Shown: one piece after another, positions 21,164-30,979 of the stretch
Numbering within the stretch: the first letter of the stretch is position 1
Layout of the letters: each line of letters opens with the position of its first letter
Origin: Halocynthiibacter namhaensis
GTDB taxonomy: Bacteria; Pseudomonadota; Alphaproteobacteria; Rhodobacterales; Rhodobacteraceae
Reading direction: 5' to 3'
Assembly (NCBI RefSeq): GCF_000812685.1
Contig: NZ_JWIF01000056.1
Span: forward strand, 1-64,000
DNA: 64,000 nucleotides
Position numbers and translations under genes: made by a program
Notes under the pieces: model-generated
Databases searched by the model: none
The model's input: the letters and a program-made list of their open reading frames with translations, nothing else
What the model was told of the DNA's origin: nothing

Positions 21164-22437
21164 GTCTCATCCCGCCAATCAAAACCTTGGTCACAGAAAC
21201 TTACGAATTTCATGGTGGTTTCGCTAATGCGCAGCTTATCACCGCTTTGCATCGGAACAGTGCTAAGTACGGGGCTGCCGTTCAAACGCACGAGGTTGGC
21301 CTTGCCCCCATGCCCCAAGAAACATTTACGTTCTTCTGGGTCATAGGCCACAACTGCGTGGCTGCTGCGTGAAATCCCATTGTCACCAAAATCAAGCTGC
21401 AGGGCTTGATCATCGTTGCGCCCGATCTGCAAAAGCCCTTCCGTCAGTGTCAGACACGTGCCGCGTCCGGGCCCATCTGTGATAACAAGCCAGCCCACAG
21501 GGAAGGTGTTTACCACAGCCGATTTCTTCACGGGATCCGCGGAAATAAGATCGTTCAAGTGATTGTCGGCAGGTTCCAACCCCAAAAACGTTGTCTTAAT
21601 CCGGTCACGCCGACGTGACCTTGGCTGGGGTGTGGGCACAGGCAAACCTGCAACTTCTTCCGCCACATCTGTGCCCATCTGTGCAGGTTCTGGCGCCGTC
21701 ACAACCACATCCGCTGGAGCCGTCGCAACGTCCACAACCGTCTCGGAAATTGGTTCTGGTGCTGTCTCAAGCTGGGGTTCAACCGGTGTGTTCAGGCTGA
21801 GTTGATTATCGTCGGCCAGTTCAACTTCGACGTTTTCAACTTCAACGTCACCAATTTCCACATCCTCATGGGGCGCTGTGACTACTGTATCAGCCACAAT
21901 TTCTAGCGCTTCTTTGAGGGCAAGCGGCGTTGAAATCGGTTCATCTTGCGGCGTCGCTTTTGGCGCTTCCGCGACCAAAGTCAAAACGCTGGGTTTCGTC
22001 GTATCGATAGCCGCCACAACCTCATCTGCAACCTCGGCCACCTGCAATTCAGACGCGAAAACTTCCGCGCCGGAGGCTTCAGCCGCAGCGGAGGGAACAT
22101 CAACCACTTCAGGGGATTCCAGAAAGATATTGTCGGCAATGGCAGCCTCATCATCCAGAAGATCATCGTCATCGAAGTCAGACTGTGACACGAAAAAATC
22201 AGATCTTTCAGTCTGTTGTTCCGCCGCCGCGACTTCCATTTCATCCACCACAGGCGCGGCCTCGTCGATGTCCTCGTGGAATTCTGCGGTCTCGCTGGTC
22301 TCAGACGTTGTGGTCAGCGTGTCGCGCAGTGATTGCAAATTCAAAGCGTCTACCTCGGCCTGGGCAGATGACCCAGCCTCAGGTTTTGCAGCTGGCTTTT
22401 CAAGAATTCTGCTTAATGGGCTTTTGTAATTAAACAT
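21160..22437 (-). CDS. FHA-domain protein with long acidic linker
   Basis: 425 residues from the ATG at 22437, preceded by AAGG; the frame runs further up but that part is unlike protein. A short N-terminal segment carries a Thr/Ser-rich stretch (TLTTTSETSET, 40-50). A long acidic, Ala/Val/Glu-rich and probably disordered region (about 50-300) follows, then a basic RSRRRDR patch and a C-terminal FHA domain (about 330-415) with GRN, SRSSHA and NLVRLNG. FHA domains bind phosphothreonine, so it is a likely substrate and reader for the neighbouring kinase. Its partners are not known. Confidence 0.88.
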   Translation of the reverse strand: MFNYKSPLSRILEKPAAKPEAGSSAQAEVDALNLQSLRDTLTTTSETSETAEFHEDIDEAAPVVDEMEVAAAEQQTERSDFFVSQSDFDDDDLLDDEAAIADNIFLESPEVVDVPSAAAEASGAEVFASELQVAEVADEVVAAIDTTKPSVLTLVAEAPKATPQDEPISTPLALKEALEIVADTVVTAPHEDVEIGDVEVENVEVELADDNQLSLNTPVEPQLETAPEPISETVVDVATAPADVVVTAPEPAQMGTDVAEEVAGLPVPTPQPRSRRRDRIKTTFLGLEPADNHLNDLISADPVKKSAVVNTFPVGWLVITDGPGRGTCLTLTEGLLQIGRNDDQALQLDFGDNGISRSSHAVVAYDPEERKCFLGHGGKANLVRLNGSPVLSTVPMQSGDKLRISETTMKFVSFCDQGFDWRDET

Positions 22438-22492
22438 AACGTTGTGACCTTCATATTTGTATTTGCAAGATGGGACGCCGATGAATGAGAGG

Positions 22493-24703
22493 TCATTCCA
22501 GCGCCAATGGCATTTGGGCAAACACTTCCGCCCCGTTACGGTTCACTACAAATTTTGCCTCTGACGCGCCGCTTTGGACGAGCGTTTCCAAAACCAAACG
22601 GAATGCTCCGCTTCGCCCCAGATACACACCAGTGGTCTCTTCCCTGAGAATGACATCGCCCTTGCGCAACTGATCTGCCGGCAGGCCAGTGCCTTGGGTG
22701 ACTTCTGTTTGCCCATTCAGCGTTGCGAATTCAGAAACGACCAATCCGTTTGCAAGACCAATCGTTTGCACGACCGGCAAGGCGATGGTCCCCGTCAGAA
22801 TGCGGTTGTTTCCCAGCGCCTTATATCGCACAGATGCACGGGTATAGCCGTCGTCATCCACGCGCAGGTTTCGCAACATCAAACCCGCCAAAGAAACATT
22901 CGCTTGCGCGGCTTGACTGTTGACCGAATAGATCGCCGTTCCACGTTGGACCCAATCCCCAACGATCCGCATTTCATCGGGGCTTCCAACACTATTCACA
23001 ATATAGAAATGGCCCCCGGACGTGCGACGCGTGTTCAACGTGAAGGGGGTTTCAACATCCCAATGAGAGAACGAAATCTGTTCATTCAACACATTCCCTG
23101 CTGTTGCCTCAAGGGGTGTTTCAGTGCTCGCATCCTCAATCACAACCACGTCTTCATTCGCGGGTACAGCATCCGCTATTTCCGTTTGCTCAGGCACAAC
23201 TTCGGCCTGGGTGTCCAGCTCAGCCGCGATCTCAGTGACGGGTTCAATGGCAGGCGGCGGTGTCACATTTGTATCCGATCCAGACAGCCCCCAAAGACCA
23301 AGCCCTGCCAGTAAAACGCACGCCGCCACAGCGCCCAATATCACACCCATTTTTCCGCGTGATCGCGGGCTTTCTTCCGGTGGGGACAATGACGCAAATG
23401 GTGCAATATCGGCTGGGTCGATCTCACCCTCTGCTTCTGTAAGGTCCAGATCGTCACTTTCGTCGTCCGCCTCCAACATCGCCTTTAGGTGGCGCATTTC
23501 TGGCGTGTCGTTGGTGTCGTCGATTGCAACGCCTGCGTCAGGCATTTGACGCGGGGCGCTGTTCACGGGTGTGCTGCCATTTTCATTCGCAACATCAGAT
23601 GCCACCTGGGACATCATCGCGGAAATCACGTTCTCTGCGTTTGCGATCTCAGACTGGATGCGTGCGCGCTTCGCAGCCGTTACACCATCGTCTTCTGCCG
23701 CCACAGCCGTGCTGTCTGCCTCGCCCAATGCAGCAATGACAGAGGCAGGCCGGACAGCCGTCGCACCAAAGGCAGCCTGTGGTCCGCGAAACATCTGCAA
23801 CCACTCCAAAGCCGATTGTTGGCGCTGGAATGGCAAGACATTCATGGCCTTGTCGATGGCCTCAAGAAATCCTGCAGGATAGCCATCAAAACGCCCCGTA
23901 ACGGGCACATAAGGATCTACAACTTGCTTGTCATAAGCGTCATAGCGGGTTTGACCATCCACGGGGGGCTCGCCGACCAATACGTGATACAATGTAGCGG
24001 CAAGCACATATAGATCGCTATATGGCCCCTGCACCGATCCTGGAACGTAGAATTCCTGTGGCGAATACCCTTCCTTCACAACACGCAAACGAACCAACGC
24101 AGCATTGCGATTGGCAGCTTGCTCACGCGCCGCACCAAAGTCGATCAAAACCGGCTCATTGTGTTGATCAATAAGGATGTTGTCGGGGGAAATATCCCGA
24201 TGCAGCATTCCGTGTTCATGGATAAAGGAAACGGCTGACAGCATCTTTTCAGTCAATGCGATGAGCGTGCCGGGCGTGAACTGGTGGCCCGGGGTGTCCA
24301 TCAAGTCCAACAAGTCACAACCGCGAATGTAATCCATCGCAATATAGGCCGTGTTGTTGTCTTCAAACACTTGGTGCACGGGCACGATATGTGGGTGCAC
24401 CAGTTTGGCGTGGCTGCGCGCTTCCTGGATGAACAGGGTGATGATGGATGCCAGATCCGCTTCGTATTCAGGGGCGTTCGCAATCACCTGAAACCCGTCA
24501 CGACTGCACAATGCGCCAGGGTAACATTCTTTAATCACCACATCGCGCTCTAAGCTATCGCGCGCCAAATAGGTTATCCCGAATCCGCCACTGTTGAGAA
24601 AACGAATGATCTCATATTGGCCCCGCAACAGAGAGGTTCCCGGCAGAAGCGCATGCGCAGGAATGTCTTCATCGTGCAGATCTGGTGCCTGAATTTGGCT
24701 CAC
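22493..24703 (-). CDS. Membrane Ser/Thr protein kinase
   Basis: 736 residues, GTG start at 24703. Kinase domain about 28-305 with the glycine loop SGGFGITY, Lys58, Glu94, HRD (168-170), Asn175 and DFG (188-190), so all catalytic residues are present. A linker, acidic near 410-430, leads to one membrane helix (about 452-473). The outer part (about 560-736) is predicted periplasmic; its end (LRKGDVILREETTGVYLG) is reminiscent of a PDZ-like fold, but I am not sure. The gene lies 55 bases before the FHA gene and forms with PP2C a complete phosphorylation circuit. 405 bases separate it from the GTPase genes, so it may have its own promoter. Confidence 0.92.
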   Translation of the reverse strand: MSQIQAPDLHDEDIPAHALLPGTSLLRGQYEIIRFLNSGGFGITYLARDSLERDVVIKECYPGALCSRDGFQVIANAPEYEADLASIITLFIQEARSHAKLVHPHIVPVHQVFEDNNTAYIAMDYIRGCDLLDLMDTPGHQFTPGTLIALTEKMLSAVSFIHEHGMLHRDISPDNILIDQHNEPVLIDFGAAREQAANRNAALVRLRVVKEGYSPQEFYVPGSVQGPYSDLYVLAATLYHVLVGEPPVDGQTRYDAYDKQVVDPYVPVTGRFDGYPAGFLEAIDKAMNVLPFQRQQSALEWLQMFRGPQAAFGATAVRPASVIAALGEADSTAVAAEDDGVTAAKRARIQSEIANAENVISAMMSQVASDVANENGSTPVNSAPRQMPDAGVAIDDTNDTPEMRHLKAMLEADDESDDLDLTEAEGEIDPADIAPFASLSPPEESPRSRGKMGVILGAVAACVLLAGLGLWGLSGSDTNVTPPPAIEPVTEIAAELDTQAEVVPEQTEIADAVPANEDVVVIEDASTETPLEATAGNVLNEQISFSHWDVETPFTLNTRRTSGGHFYIVNSVGSPDEMRIVGDWVQRGTAIYSVNSQAAQANVSLAGLMLRNLRVDDDGYTRASVRYKALGNNRILTGTIALPVVQTIGLANGLVVSEFATLNGQTEVTQGTGLPADQLRKGDVILREETTGVYLGRSGAFRLVLETLVQSGASEAKFVVNRNGAEVFAQMPLALE

Positions 24704-25108
24704 TGTTTTCGTCCCACCCTATTGGCGCAATGCCGATCTATTTGGCGGGATTTCCCAACCAACTGCGCAGCAACCCCAAGCGTGCCGCACGTATTCTTCC
24801 CCGTTGGTAAAGCTTTCAAATATGTCAAAAGTTGGACACCACTGTGGCTGCGTTGCGGTCGAAATACGTCACGAACTGGTTCGAATTAGTGTCTATTACG
24901 GCAGTTTACAGCATTTGTTCCGCGACCAGGCTCATCGCCACGGAACGTCACATTCCCAACGGTGAATCGTGACATGAAAAAATCACAATTCATTCGAATC
25001 GAATCTAAATAAACTTTGAATAATCTGGGCAGCTCTGTTCCCGACTGCTATTGAGTTGCAGAATTCATCACGTCTTTGACGCCCAAGAACCCGCCGTCTT
25101 GCCACGGT
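24704..25108 (-). other. Intergenic region between GTPase and kinase genes
   Basis: 405 bases without a supportable gene. On the minus strand there is a TTGACA (24822-24827) but no good -10 at the usual distance, and a CGAAC-TG-GTTCG palindrome near 24872-24883. A promoter for the kinase operon is likely here but cannot be placed with confidence. Confidence 0.3.
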
Positions 25109-26335
25109 TTAAGCGGCCACATGACTGCCCGACCAGGCCAGCGTATCCCCAAGCTGCGCCAGAATATCCACTGCATCTTGAAGCGGATATTCACCTGTTT
25201 CAAACTGCAACAGCAACAAAATATCTGTCGCCTTTTCGAACTCTTCCACGACCCATTCCGACTGCTGCCCGGGAAGTATTTCAGAGATCAACCGATCGGA
25301 AAAATCTTCAATGACCTCCTGGCAAGACTGAAGGAAAGCCGTGCTATCCCAATCGTCCGCCTCGCGCGTATCTTCGCAAATTTGCGTCAATCGAAGCTGC
25401 CAGTCGTCAAGCAAAGCGTTGCTGGGTGCGCGCGCGACAACAGCTGGCGCTTCAACGCCAGCTGACATCAGAGGCAGAAATCGCGTGGCGATATCATTGC
25501 GCGCGTTTTCAATGTCGAACTCTCGACGAGAAGACGCAACTTCAAGAATCTTCTCAGCCAATAACTGGCCCCCACTGGCATCCCATCGATCAAAATCAGG
25601 TTCAGGTCCGTCCGCCAGGGCATGCACAGCCTCAGGCGTTGCGATTGGCACAACATCTCGGAACATCGTGCCCTTTTCCGCGCTCAACCGTTGCATCAAT
25701 TGCGGCATGTCATCAATCACAGAGGGAAGATCGGCGTGTGTCACGGCCAGCAGACTATTTTTCATCAAATCACCGGGCACCTGGGACCAAAGTGCGCGTT
25801 CAGATTCGCGCCAGGCGCTGGTGCCATTGGTGCACCAGATGGCGCAGTCTACAAATTTCAAAAGATCCAACGTGTTGGTGTCATCATAGGTCACGCCGCT
25901 AGCGCCCGCCCCCGGCAAATCAAACAGTGACACCTGCTGTAGCGCGGTTGTGTTCATGCCCACGGAAATAAAATCCGGCGCCGTTTCCGCAGCAGCTTCC
26001 AACGCCACCCCGTCGAATGCTTTGTGTTCTTTGCCCCACCAACCTGCAACCGTGCGTGGTTTTTCCGAATAGTTGAGGATCACCAAAGGCAAAGGCAAAT
26101 GCCGAATACCCGTCGGAAGGATATCAGCCCCGGCCAACATATTGGCAAGACTTGATTTACCCGCGCTAAATTCACCGGCAAACGCGATCCCAACCGCGCT
26201 GGACAGGCGATGAACATGTTGTTCCGCATCCGCCCTTAGCACATCCAGCTCAGGGGTCGCGGCTTGTTCAGCGACAAAGGAAAGGAACCGATTTAAATCG
26301 TGAAGCTCTGCTTCAACACCAGGGAATTCAATCAC
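25109..26335 (-). CDS. Dynamin-like GTPase, E-type, second pair
   Basis: 408 residues. P-loop GEFSAGKS (54-61), switch segment LPTGIRHLPLPLV, G3 DLPG (139-142), and IWCTNGTSAWRESERALW (166-183), nearly identical to the matching stretch of the protein at 29317-30969. The G4 position reads THAD (199-202) rather than NKxD. The rest is helical, with no clear membrane segment. The P-loop type and long helical tail fit bacterial dynamin-like proteins. It overlaps the larger GTPase upstream by ATGA, so the two are probably made together and may form a heteromer. Biological role unknown. Confidence 0.8.
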   Translation of the reverse strand: MIEFPGVEAELHDLNRFLSFVAEQAATPELDVLRADAEQHVHRLSSAVGIAFAGEFSAGKSSLANMLAGADILPTGIRHLPLPLVILNYSEKPRTVAGWWGKEHKAFDGVALEAAAETAPDFISVGMNTTALQQVSLFDLPGAGASGVTYDDTNTLDLLKFVDCAIWCTNGTSAWRESERALWSQVPGDLMKNSLLAVTHADLPSVIDDMPQLMQRLSAEKGTMFRDVVPIATPEAVHALADGPEPDFDRWDASGGQLLAEKILEVASSRREFDIENARNDIATRFLPLMSAGVEAPAVVARAPSNALLDDWQLRLTQICEDTREADDWDSTAFLQSCQEVIEDFSDRLISEILPGQQSEWVVEEFEKATDILLLLQFETGEYPLQDAVDILAQLGDTLAWSGSHVAA

Positions 26336-28380
26336 GCGTTATTACCCAATTCTTGTTCATTATTGATCGACGCGCCCATCAAGCGCTTTAGCGAGCCCAC
26401 AAAATGTTCAGCTTGGCGCAATCTTTCATGCGCAGCTTGGGAACTCGAATTACCGGTGAATGTGTCACCCGCAGTTTCTGTCAAAACTGCATCTCTATTT
26501 TCATCGTACAGACAGCCAGAAATCGACGCCGTGTAATGTTTCGAAACCGCATCTGCCCTGCTTAACAACGCGGATTGCGCTGCGGAAACCATGATATCTG
26601 ACATTGCCGCGATCTGTTTTTGGGACCAATGTTGTGGGCTGCCACGCTGAAAAACACGACGGACCCACCCTTGTGCTTCGGCAGCAGATGCCTCGCGCCA
26701 AAGCACACTGGCATCGGGTTTGAATTGATGCACCAAGTTCATATCCATACGTCGTTTGTCCCGCGAAACGGCACTCGCATTCTCATCGCAGATCTTCAAA
26801 AATTCGGCCTGCAAACCCGCCAACTCAGTCACAATTTCACGTTTGATCTCTTGTATCCCGACATGAAAAGCCGCGCGCAACTTTGCCAACTGTGGTGGCA
26901 GCTCAGCATCCGCTTCCGACACCTCATCCAGGCCAATCACGTCATCCGTTTTCAGCACTTCCAGTTCGGCGACCAACCTACGGCAACTGTCACCAACTTT
27001 CATCGATATAAGGCCCAACCCATCCTGTGACGCGCTGTCCAGTATTTCCAATACCTCGGCAGGTGTAAGGGTCGAAACATTCGAATTCTGCAGTTCTTCG
27101 ATCCGCATCTTCGCCTCAGTTTCGGTCGCCTGCGCAAGCTGATGTAGCGCAAAGATTTCGGCAGATACATCAAGGCTGGATAACTTCTGGGCCGCGATCG
27201 ACGACAGAAACCTTCGAAGTTCCGGCATGCCCGACGCGATCAGCGCGCGGTGACGCAGAATGTCTTCGCGTTCGACTTTGTCCTTGCCTTTATGGTGTTT
27301 CTTGGCCGAGATATCTGCTGTCAAACGCGCTTTTAACGCGGGATTCCCGTTGATCCAGGACATGACTTGGTCGTGGTCGATATCGGTGTCATCCCCCGTC
27401 GCCGCGTAATGCGCCCACAATGCACTGCCTGCAAGAACCGCGCTTGGAGGGCCGCCAAAAATGCGACGGATGCCTTCGCGCACGGTTGTTCGCAACAGTG
27501 CGGCATCTTCAGTGCAGTTCGACAGTTCGTCGATCCGATTGATGAACACAATCGCACGGCCTGATCCGTTTTCTTGCAAGGCCCGCATCAGTGTTTCATC
27601 CATCTTTGACATCGCTTGATGCGCGGATAAAATCACGAGGTAATAGTCGGCATTTCCAATAGTCTGCCAAGTGATCTCATCCCGGATCAAAAGCGGATCA
27701 TTCACGCCAGGCGTATCTGTAATCGTGATCGGCAAGGGGAAAGGCGAGGTGTCAAAATAGACATCCGCAACACGCACCAGATCATCGTATTGATCGTGCC
27801 TATCAATCCCATGCCGCCCGCTTTCAGAACAGATATATTGTTCCAAAATTGCGGTATCAACGGTATCAAATCGGTGGGTTTGCCCAAAAAAATCACGGTA
27901 GTTTACGCCAAGCTTTTGCTCTGCGCGCATTTTCATACCTTCGATCTGTGCATGAAGCATCACGTCCCGGTGGGTCGAAGCTTCGCCGGATACATCCCCA
28001 GCGCCACGCGTAGCGAGGCGTTGCCAATCCTCTTCTTCATAGAAATGAAAATCCCCGCCAGCGGTTTGACACAATGGCATGTTGAAATGCAAATGCGTCA
28101 CCACCGTTGTCAGCGGGTTCACATCAGAAGGCAACCCACCCCCACGCCCGGTTAATCCGTTGACGAACATGGATTTCCCGACTTTGACTTGGCCCACGAC
28201 CATCACAGACGCCTGTTCCATCATCAGCAAATTGCAGATCTGGTCCAATTCCGGGTTTTCCGCCTGGTCATACGCTTGCATGCCCGCCGCAATGTCACAG
28301 GCGGCCATCCATTTTTCCGCAGAGGTCAAACCCCCTTCGGAAACGTCATGCACCATCGGCGCGTTATTCTGTGCCGACAT
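26332..28380 (-). CDS. Dynamin-like GTPase, Q-type, second pair
   Basis: 683 residues from the ATG at 28380, which overlaps the preceding gene by 17 bases. P-loop GQVKVGKS (63-70), switch threonines in LPSDVNPLTTVVT, G3 DTPGVND (222-228) and G4 NRID (281-284, Arg for the usual Lys). A long helical C-terminal half follows, as in bacterial dynamin-like proteins. Closely parallel to the protein at 30980-32995. Likely a membrane-associated, nucleotide-driven remodelling protein acting with its E-type neighbour; this is inference from the family. Confidence 0.82.
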   Translation of the reverse strand: MSAQNNAPMVHDVSEGGLTSAEKWMAACDIAAGMQAYDQAENPELDQICNLLMMEQASVMVVGQVKVGKSMFVNGLTGRGGGLPSDVNPLTTVVTHLHFNMPLCQTAGGDFHFYEEEDWQRLATRGAGDVSGEASTHRDVMLHAQIEGMKMRAEQKLGVNYRDFFGQTHRFDTVDTAILEQYICSESGRHGIDRHDQYDDLVRVADVYFDTSPFPLPITITDTPGVNDPLLIRDEITWQTIGNADYYLVILSAHQAMSKMDETLMRALQENGSGRAIVFINRIDELSNCTEDAALLRTTVREGIRRIFGGPPSAVLAGSALWAHYAATGDDTDIDHDQVMSWINGNPALKARLTADISAKKHHKGKDKVEREDILRHRALIASGMPELRRFLSSIAAQKLSSLDVSAEIFALHQLAQATETEAKMRIEELQNSNVSTLTPAEVLEILDSASQDGLGLISMKVGDSCRRLVAELEVLKTDDVIGLDEVSEADAELPPQLAKLRAAFHVGIQEIKREIVTELAGLQAEFLKICDENASAVSRDKRRMDMNLVHQFKPDASVLWREASAAEAQGWVRRVFQRGSPQHWSQKQIAAMSDIMVSAAQSALLSRADAVSKHYTASISGCLYDENRDAVLTETAGDTFTGNSSSQAAHERLRQAEHFVGSLKRLMGASINNEQELGNNA

Positions 28381-29263
28381 GGTCTTTTTGCAATTCATTA
28401 AGAGCGGCCACAACAGAACCCAGTTTGCGTGTTTCATGGGCAACAATCACAGTGCCGGTTTCATCACAATACATCGCGAGCGCAGGGTCACGGCCCTTTT
28501 CGGGACGCATCACAATCAGCTGCGGCGTCGGGATCGCGGGTTTGCTGTCTTTTCTCCAATCCCCCAAATCCATAGCCAGTAACGCGCTTAGGTCGGGCAA
28601 AATTTCAGCCTCACCAGACTGACGCTTGATGTCACCAGATGTGTTCATCTCAAGGCGAGACATCGAAAAATTGGCGCATGCATCATAGAATTCAGCGCCG
28701 ATATCTTGGATATGATCGGCATCGATCGACAAGGTTTGGGCGGGTGCTTCAACGATCTCGCCAGCATCAGATTTATCCACGGTTTCTATGGCATCAACTG
28801 TGTCTTCTGGCAGATCTTCAACGCTGACCACCGCAAGCAGTTCACTAAGCGTGATTCCAACATTATCCGCATCGGATGGGTTTTCCGGCGGAATAGATGA
28901 CAGAAACACATCGCCATCCATGCGTGAAAACGCCATGATCAGATGACCCAACTGTTGTGCCGCTTGAATACGATCAACCCCAGAAATATCGGGAGCATCC
29001 TCTAGATCTTCAGGGCTTATCGCCAAGACGCCAGTCACACGGGCGCTGCCAACTTGCAGGATAATCTTGGCCTTTTCCAGCCCATTCATAACCGAGGTGA
29101 ACTCGAGCTGGCGTGGCAGAACGGTTTGGCTTATTGCCTCTAGCATTCGCGCTCGTTTCTGACCGCGCGTATCCCCTTGCAGCAATATTTCTGGCGTGGT
29201 GCGCGCACGTATATTCTGCACCACATTCAAAAGCTTGCGGGCCACATCTTCACTGACGTTCAT
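28364..29263 (-). CDS. Protein of unknown function between the GTPase pairs
   Basis: 299 residues, acidic, no signal peptide or membrane helix. An N-terminal region with GLEKAKIILQVGSARVTGVLAI and a C-terminal region with PQLIVMRPEKGRDPALAMYCDETGT-like strands look like folded domains joined by an acidic linker (about 150-190). I do not recognise a family. It lies 53 bases after the first GTPase pair and overlaps the next GTPase by 17 bases, so it is very likely part of the same operon and may be an adaptor for these GTPases. Confidence 0.7.
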   Translation of the reverse strand: MNVSEDVARKLLNVVQNIRARTTPEILLQGDTRGQKRARMLEAISQTVLPRQLEFTSVMNGLEKAKIILQVGSARVTGVLAISPEDLEDAPDISGVDRIQAAQQLGHLIMAFSRMDGDVFLSSIPPENPSDADNVGITLSELLAVVSVEDLPEDTVDAIETVDKSDAGEIVEAPAQTLSIDADHIQDIGAEFYDACANFSMSRLEMNTSGDIKRQSGEAEILPDLSALLAMDLGDWRKDSKPAIPTPQLIVMRPEKGRDPALAMYCDETGTVIVAHETRKLGSVVAALNELQKDHVGTE

Positions 29264-29316
29264 AAGTCACCCCATCACGCATCTGGGCTTCGACGCAATA
29301 TTTCGACTGAACAATG

Positions 29317-30969
29317 TTACAAAGCATGCCAGTTTCCACTTTCCGGCGATGAATTAGACGGACCCTTTGGCGTGTCGCCGCCACCGGCAAAAACCGCTTG
29401 GTCGTCGATCTCAGTCAGAAGACGCCCGATGGCAGCCAGAAGTTCGTCCATCGTTTCGGGACGACCTTGCGCCAAAACATTGTTCCAAATCCCACCGGCC
29501 GTCAAAGGTTGCTCTGGCTCTAGTGGTGCAACCGCATCGAGAACCAGATCCGGCGAAGTCAAATCCGGCGCGACGTTTTCATTCATGGGTTCCGGGATCT
29601 GTTGAAGCAAAGCCCCGATGTTCAGATCATCCGACATCGCATCTGAGACGACATCAGGCAACATGTCATCAACTTCAATTTCCTCAGGAACCTCAGTCGC
29701 GACAGTTTCTTCCAAAATTCGGGCAATGCTGGCCGAAAAATCAACATCAGGTAATTCAGATATAGTGAGATCTTCCGCCTCTGACACGTCCGGTTCAGCC
29801 ATATCTTCAACCGGGCTTGTCAACACCAAGGGCTCCGAAAACTCAGGCAGGTCATTGGCAACTTCGATGATTGTCTCCGAGATCGGGCGCTCTGGAACCG
29901 CGTCGAATTCCTCTGTTGGAGCGGTGGCATCCAACAAAGTATCGCGCATTTTCTGTGCTGCCACCAAATCTATGCGTTCGCTCGGACGTTCCGTTGTACG
30001 TTCCCCCGCAATCACCCGCCGTGGTCGCTGAGGCATAGGCCGGATCACAACGGTTGCGTCCAACTTCTCCTCAATGGTTTGCTCTCGTTCGATATCTACC
30101 TTCGGTGTTTCCATCAAAGGCGCACCAGGGGCATGTAATTCGACCACTGTTGGACGCTTCGGCTGAGACAACAACGACGGATCTGATGCGTATCGCTTGA
30201 TACGGTCCGCACGGGTCTCGATCACATCAGAGATCACCGAGAAAATCGCGTCGACCAGTTTTTCGCCGCCACTTTTCACCCATAAATCTGCACCACCGGC
30301 ATGATCACGTGCTTGGATGGCGTCCAACGCAGAGAACAAGATGGATTTCGAAAACAGAGACCCCGCTTCGCGGTTCACGCGCCGCAGTACTTTTTGACGG
30401 TCCTTCTCCCCCAATTTGTCCGCACGCGTCACCAATAACAACGAATTGTGGCGCAAACGTTCGGGCAAAGACACCCAAGCCGCACGTTCACTTTCGCGCC
30501 AAGCCTGTGTCGCATGCGTACACCAGATCACGCCGTTCACATATCCCACGGCACGACGCCAGACCTCGGATGGAATTTTTGGATCAGAGATCCCCGGCGT
30601 GTCGATCAGATCCACCGCTTCCAGAATATCCGCTTCCATAAAGATCCGCAAAAACCGCGTGCCTGCGACCGGAATGTCACTAAGACGTTCCAAATCAACC
30701 GCTTGGCGACGCCCGTCTTCGTACATCACATAGGGGGCGGCGGTGCCATAGCTTAACCAAACGGGTGGCAGTTGTGTGGCCGTGACCTGCGTCGGAAGAA
30801 ATTCCTTGCGCAAGAGGAAGTTCAGCAAAGTTGATTTCCCCGCGCTGAATTCCCCCATCAAGGCGATCGCAGGCTTTCGTTGCGACCAATGGTGCAGTCG
30901 TGCAAAACCTTCGGGGGCCACGATACGCGATCCAGAAACTGGCGGCAGCTGTGTGTCTGTATAATCCAT
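29317..30969 (-). CDS. Dynamin-like GTPase, E-type, first pair
   Basis: 550 residues. P-loop GEFSAGKS (39-46), LPTQVTATQLPPVWLSYG, G3 DTPGISD (123-129), the shared WCTHATQAWRESERAAW (149-165), and TRADK (181-185) at G4. The GTPase domain spans about 30-260. The C-terminal half (about 280-530) is acidic and probably disordered, ending in a short helix-rich stretch (AGGIWNNVLAQGRPETMDELL). That tail is absent from the other E-type protein. It follows its Q-type partner by 10 bases. Role inferred only from family. Confidence 0.8.
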   Translation of the reverse strand: MDYTDTQLPPVSGSRIVAPEGFARLHHWSQRKPAIALMGEFSAGKSTLLNFLLRKEFLPTQVTATQLPPVWLSYGTAAPYVMYEDGRRQAVDLERLSDIPVAGTRFLRIFMEADILEAVDLIDTPGISDPKIPSEVWRRAVGYVNGVIWCTHATQAWRESERAAWVSLPERLRHNSLLLVTRADKLGEKDRQKVLRRVNREAGSLFSKSILFSALDAIQARDHAGGADLWVKSGGEKLVDAIFSVISDVIETRADRIKRYASDPSLLSQPKRPTVVELHAPGAPLMETPKVDIEREQTIEEKLDATVVIRPMPQRPRRVIAGERTTERPSERIDLVAAQKMRDTLLDATAPTEEFDAVPERPISETIIEVANDLPEFSEPLVLTSPVEDMAEPDVSEAEDLTISELPDVDFSASIARILEETVATEVPEEIEVDDMLPDVVSDAMSDDLNIGALLQQIPEPMNENVAPDLTSPDLVLDAVAPLEPEQPLTAGGIWNNVLAQGRPETMDELLAAIGRLLTEIDDQAVFAGGGDTPKGPSNSSPESGNWHAL

Positions 30970-30979
30970 GATGTTATCC

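Noticed and set aside
21878-22429. 183-codon Ser/Ala-rich plus-strand frame
   Set aside because: Antisense of the acidic linker of the FHA protein; Ser/Ala composition is the mirror of its Glu/Ala/Asp codons.
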